Program-made: the position numbers and the translations under genes
The notes under the pieces: model-generated
Told to the model about the DNA's origin: nothing
What the model saw: the letters and a program-made list of their open reading frames with translations, nothing else
Databases searched by the model: none
In this document: positions 22,330 through 22,343 of the stretch, piece by piece
Layout: every line of letters starts with the position of its first letter
How positions within the stretch are numbered: position 1 is the stretch's first letter
Assembly (NCBI GenBank): GCA_031554725.1
Contig: JAVBUZ010000165.1
Location: 1 to 22,343 of the forward strand
Direction of reading: 5' to 3'
Length of the DNA stretch: 22,343 nt
Source: JAVBUZ01 sp031554725
Lineage (GTDB): Bacteria; Bacillota; Clostridia; Lachnospirales; Lachnospiraceae

Positions 22330-22343
22330 ATTAATTACCTACT

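Larger units (their letters stand above)
10048..22343. mobile_element. Prophage arm, A118-like siphophage type, continues beyond window
   Basis: From the junction to the window end there is one leftward array. In transcription order it has tail completion, tail terminator-like, tail tube, DUF6673-like, Gp15, tape measure, distal tail, tail/baseplate, holin and amidase genes, then accessory genes at the attachment end. Tail genes overlap by start-stop (ATGA or TAATG) in several places, as in intact phage operons, and no reading frame among them is visibly broken. Head, packaging, replication, repressor and integrase genes lie outside, so type of integrase and activity are unknown. Confidence 0.9.

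Overview
The window is low-GC DNA that looks like a spore-forming anaerobic Clostridia chromosome, most likely Lachnospiraceae or a close relative. The evidence is AT-rich coding with strong AGGAGG-type ribosome sites, a LysM-GH18 spore-type hydrolase, a small alarmone synthetase, and prophage proteins of a type common in gut Firmicutes. This placement is inference from protein character; no rRNA or marker gene is present.

Left part (1 to about 10,040) is host chromosome. It begins inside a Y-family translesion DNA polymerase (+). Convergent with it are a flavoredoxin-like flavin reductase and a tail-anchored coiled-coil protein (both -). Next come a soluble PAS/histidine kinase/receiver hybrid (-) divergent from a small XRE regulator (+) whose -10 region lies in a perfect inverted repeat. 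A RelQ-type (p)ppGpp synthetase (-), a small unknown protein with a near-ideal promoter (+) and a hemolysin III/PAQR membrane protein (+) follow. A two-gene nucleotide-sugar unit (-) comes next: a UDPGP-family pyrophosphorylase that resembles eukaryotic UDP-GlcNAc pyrophosphorylase, and galE with Asn at the Tyr299 gatekeeper position. The pair would fit UDP-HexNAc metabolism.

Right part (about 10,040 to the end) is one arm of a prophage, read right to left. It interrupts a LysM-GH18 hydrolase gene right after its M-T-Y-E-W motif. In transcription order the visible phage genes are: tail completion/minor capsid, tail terminator-like, tail tube, DUF6673-like, Gp15, tape measure, a DUF6711-like distal tail protein, a large tail/baseplate protein, a small unknown protein, a TcdE-type holin and an amidase endolysin. 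This is the order of A118-like siphophages. Between the endolysin and the attachment end lie three AT-rich accessory genes in two units with their own promoters and terminators, which is moron-like architecture.

Most notable: the interrupted gene is a spore-type cell-wall hydrolase, and a match to the mother-cell sigma-K -10 pattern (CATAnnnTA) sits just upstream of its start. The arrangement recalls prophages in sigK, spsM or comK whose excision restores a developmental gene. The phage integrase and the rest of the hydrolase gene are outside the window, so regulated excision is a hypothesis.
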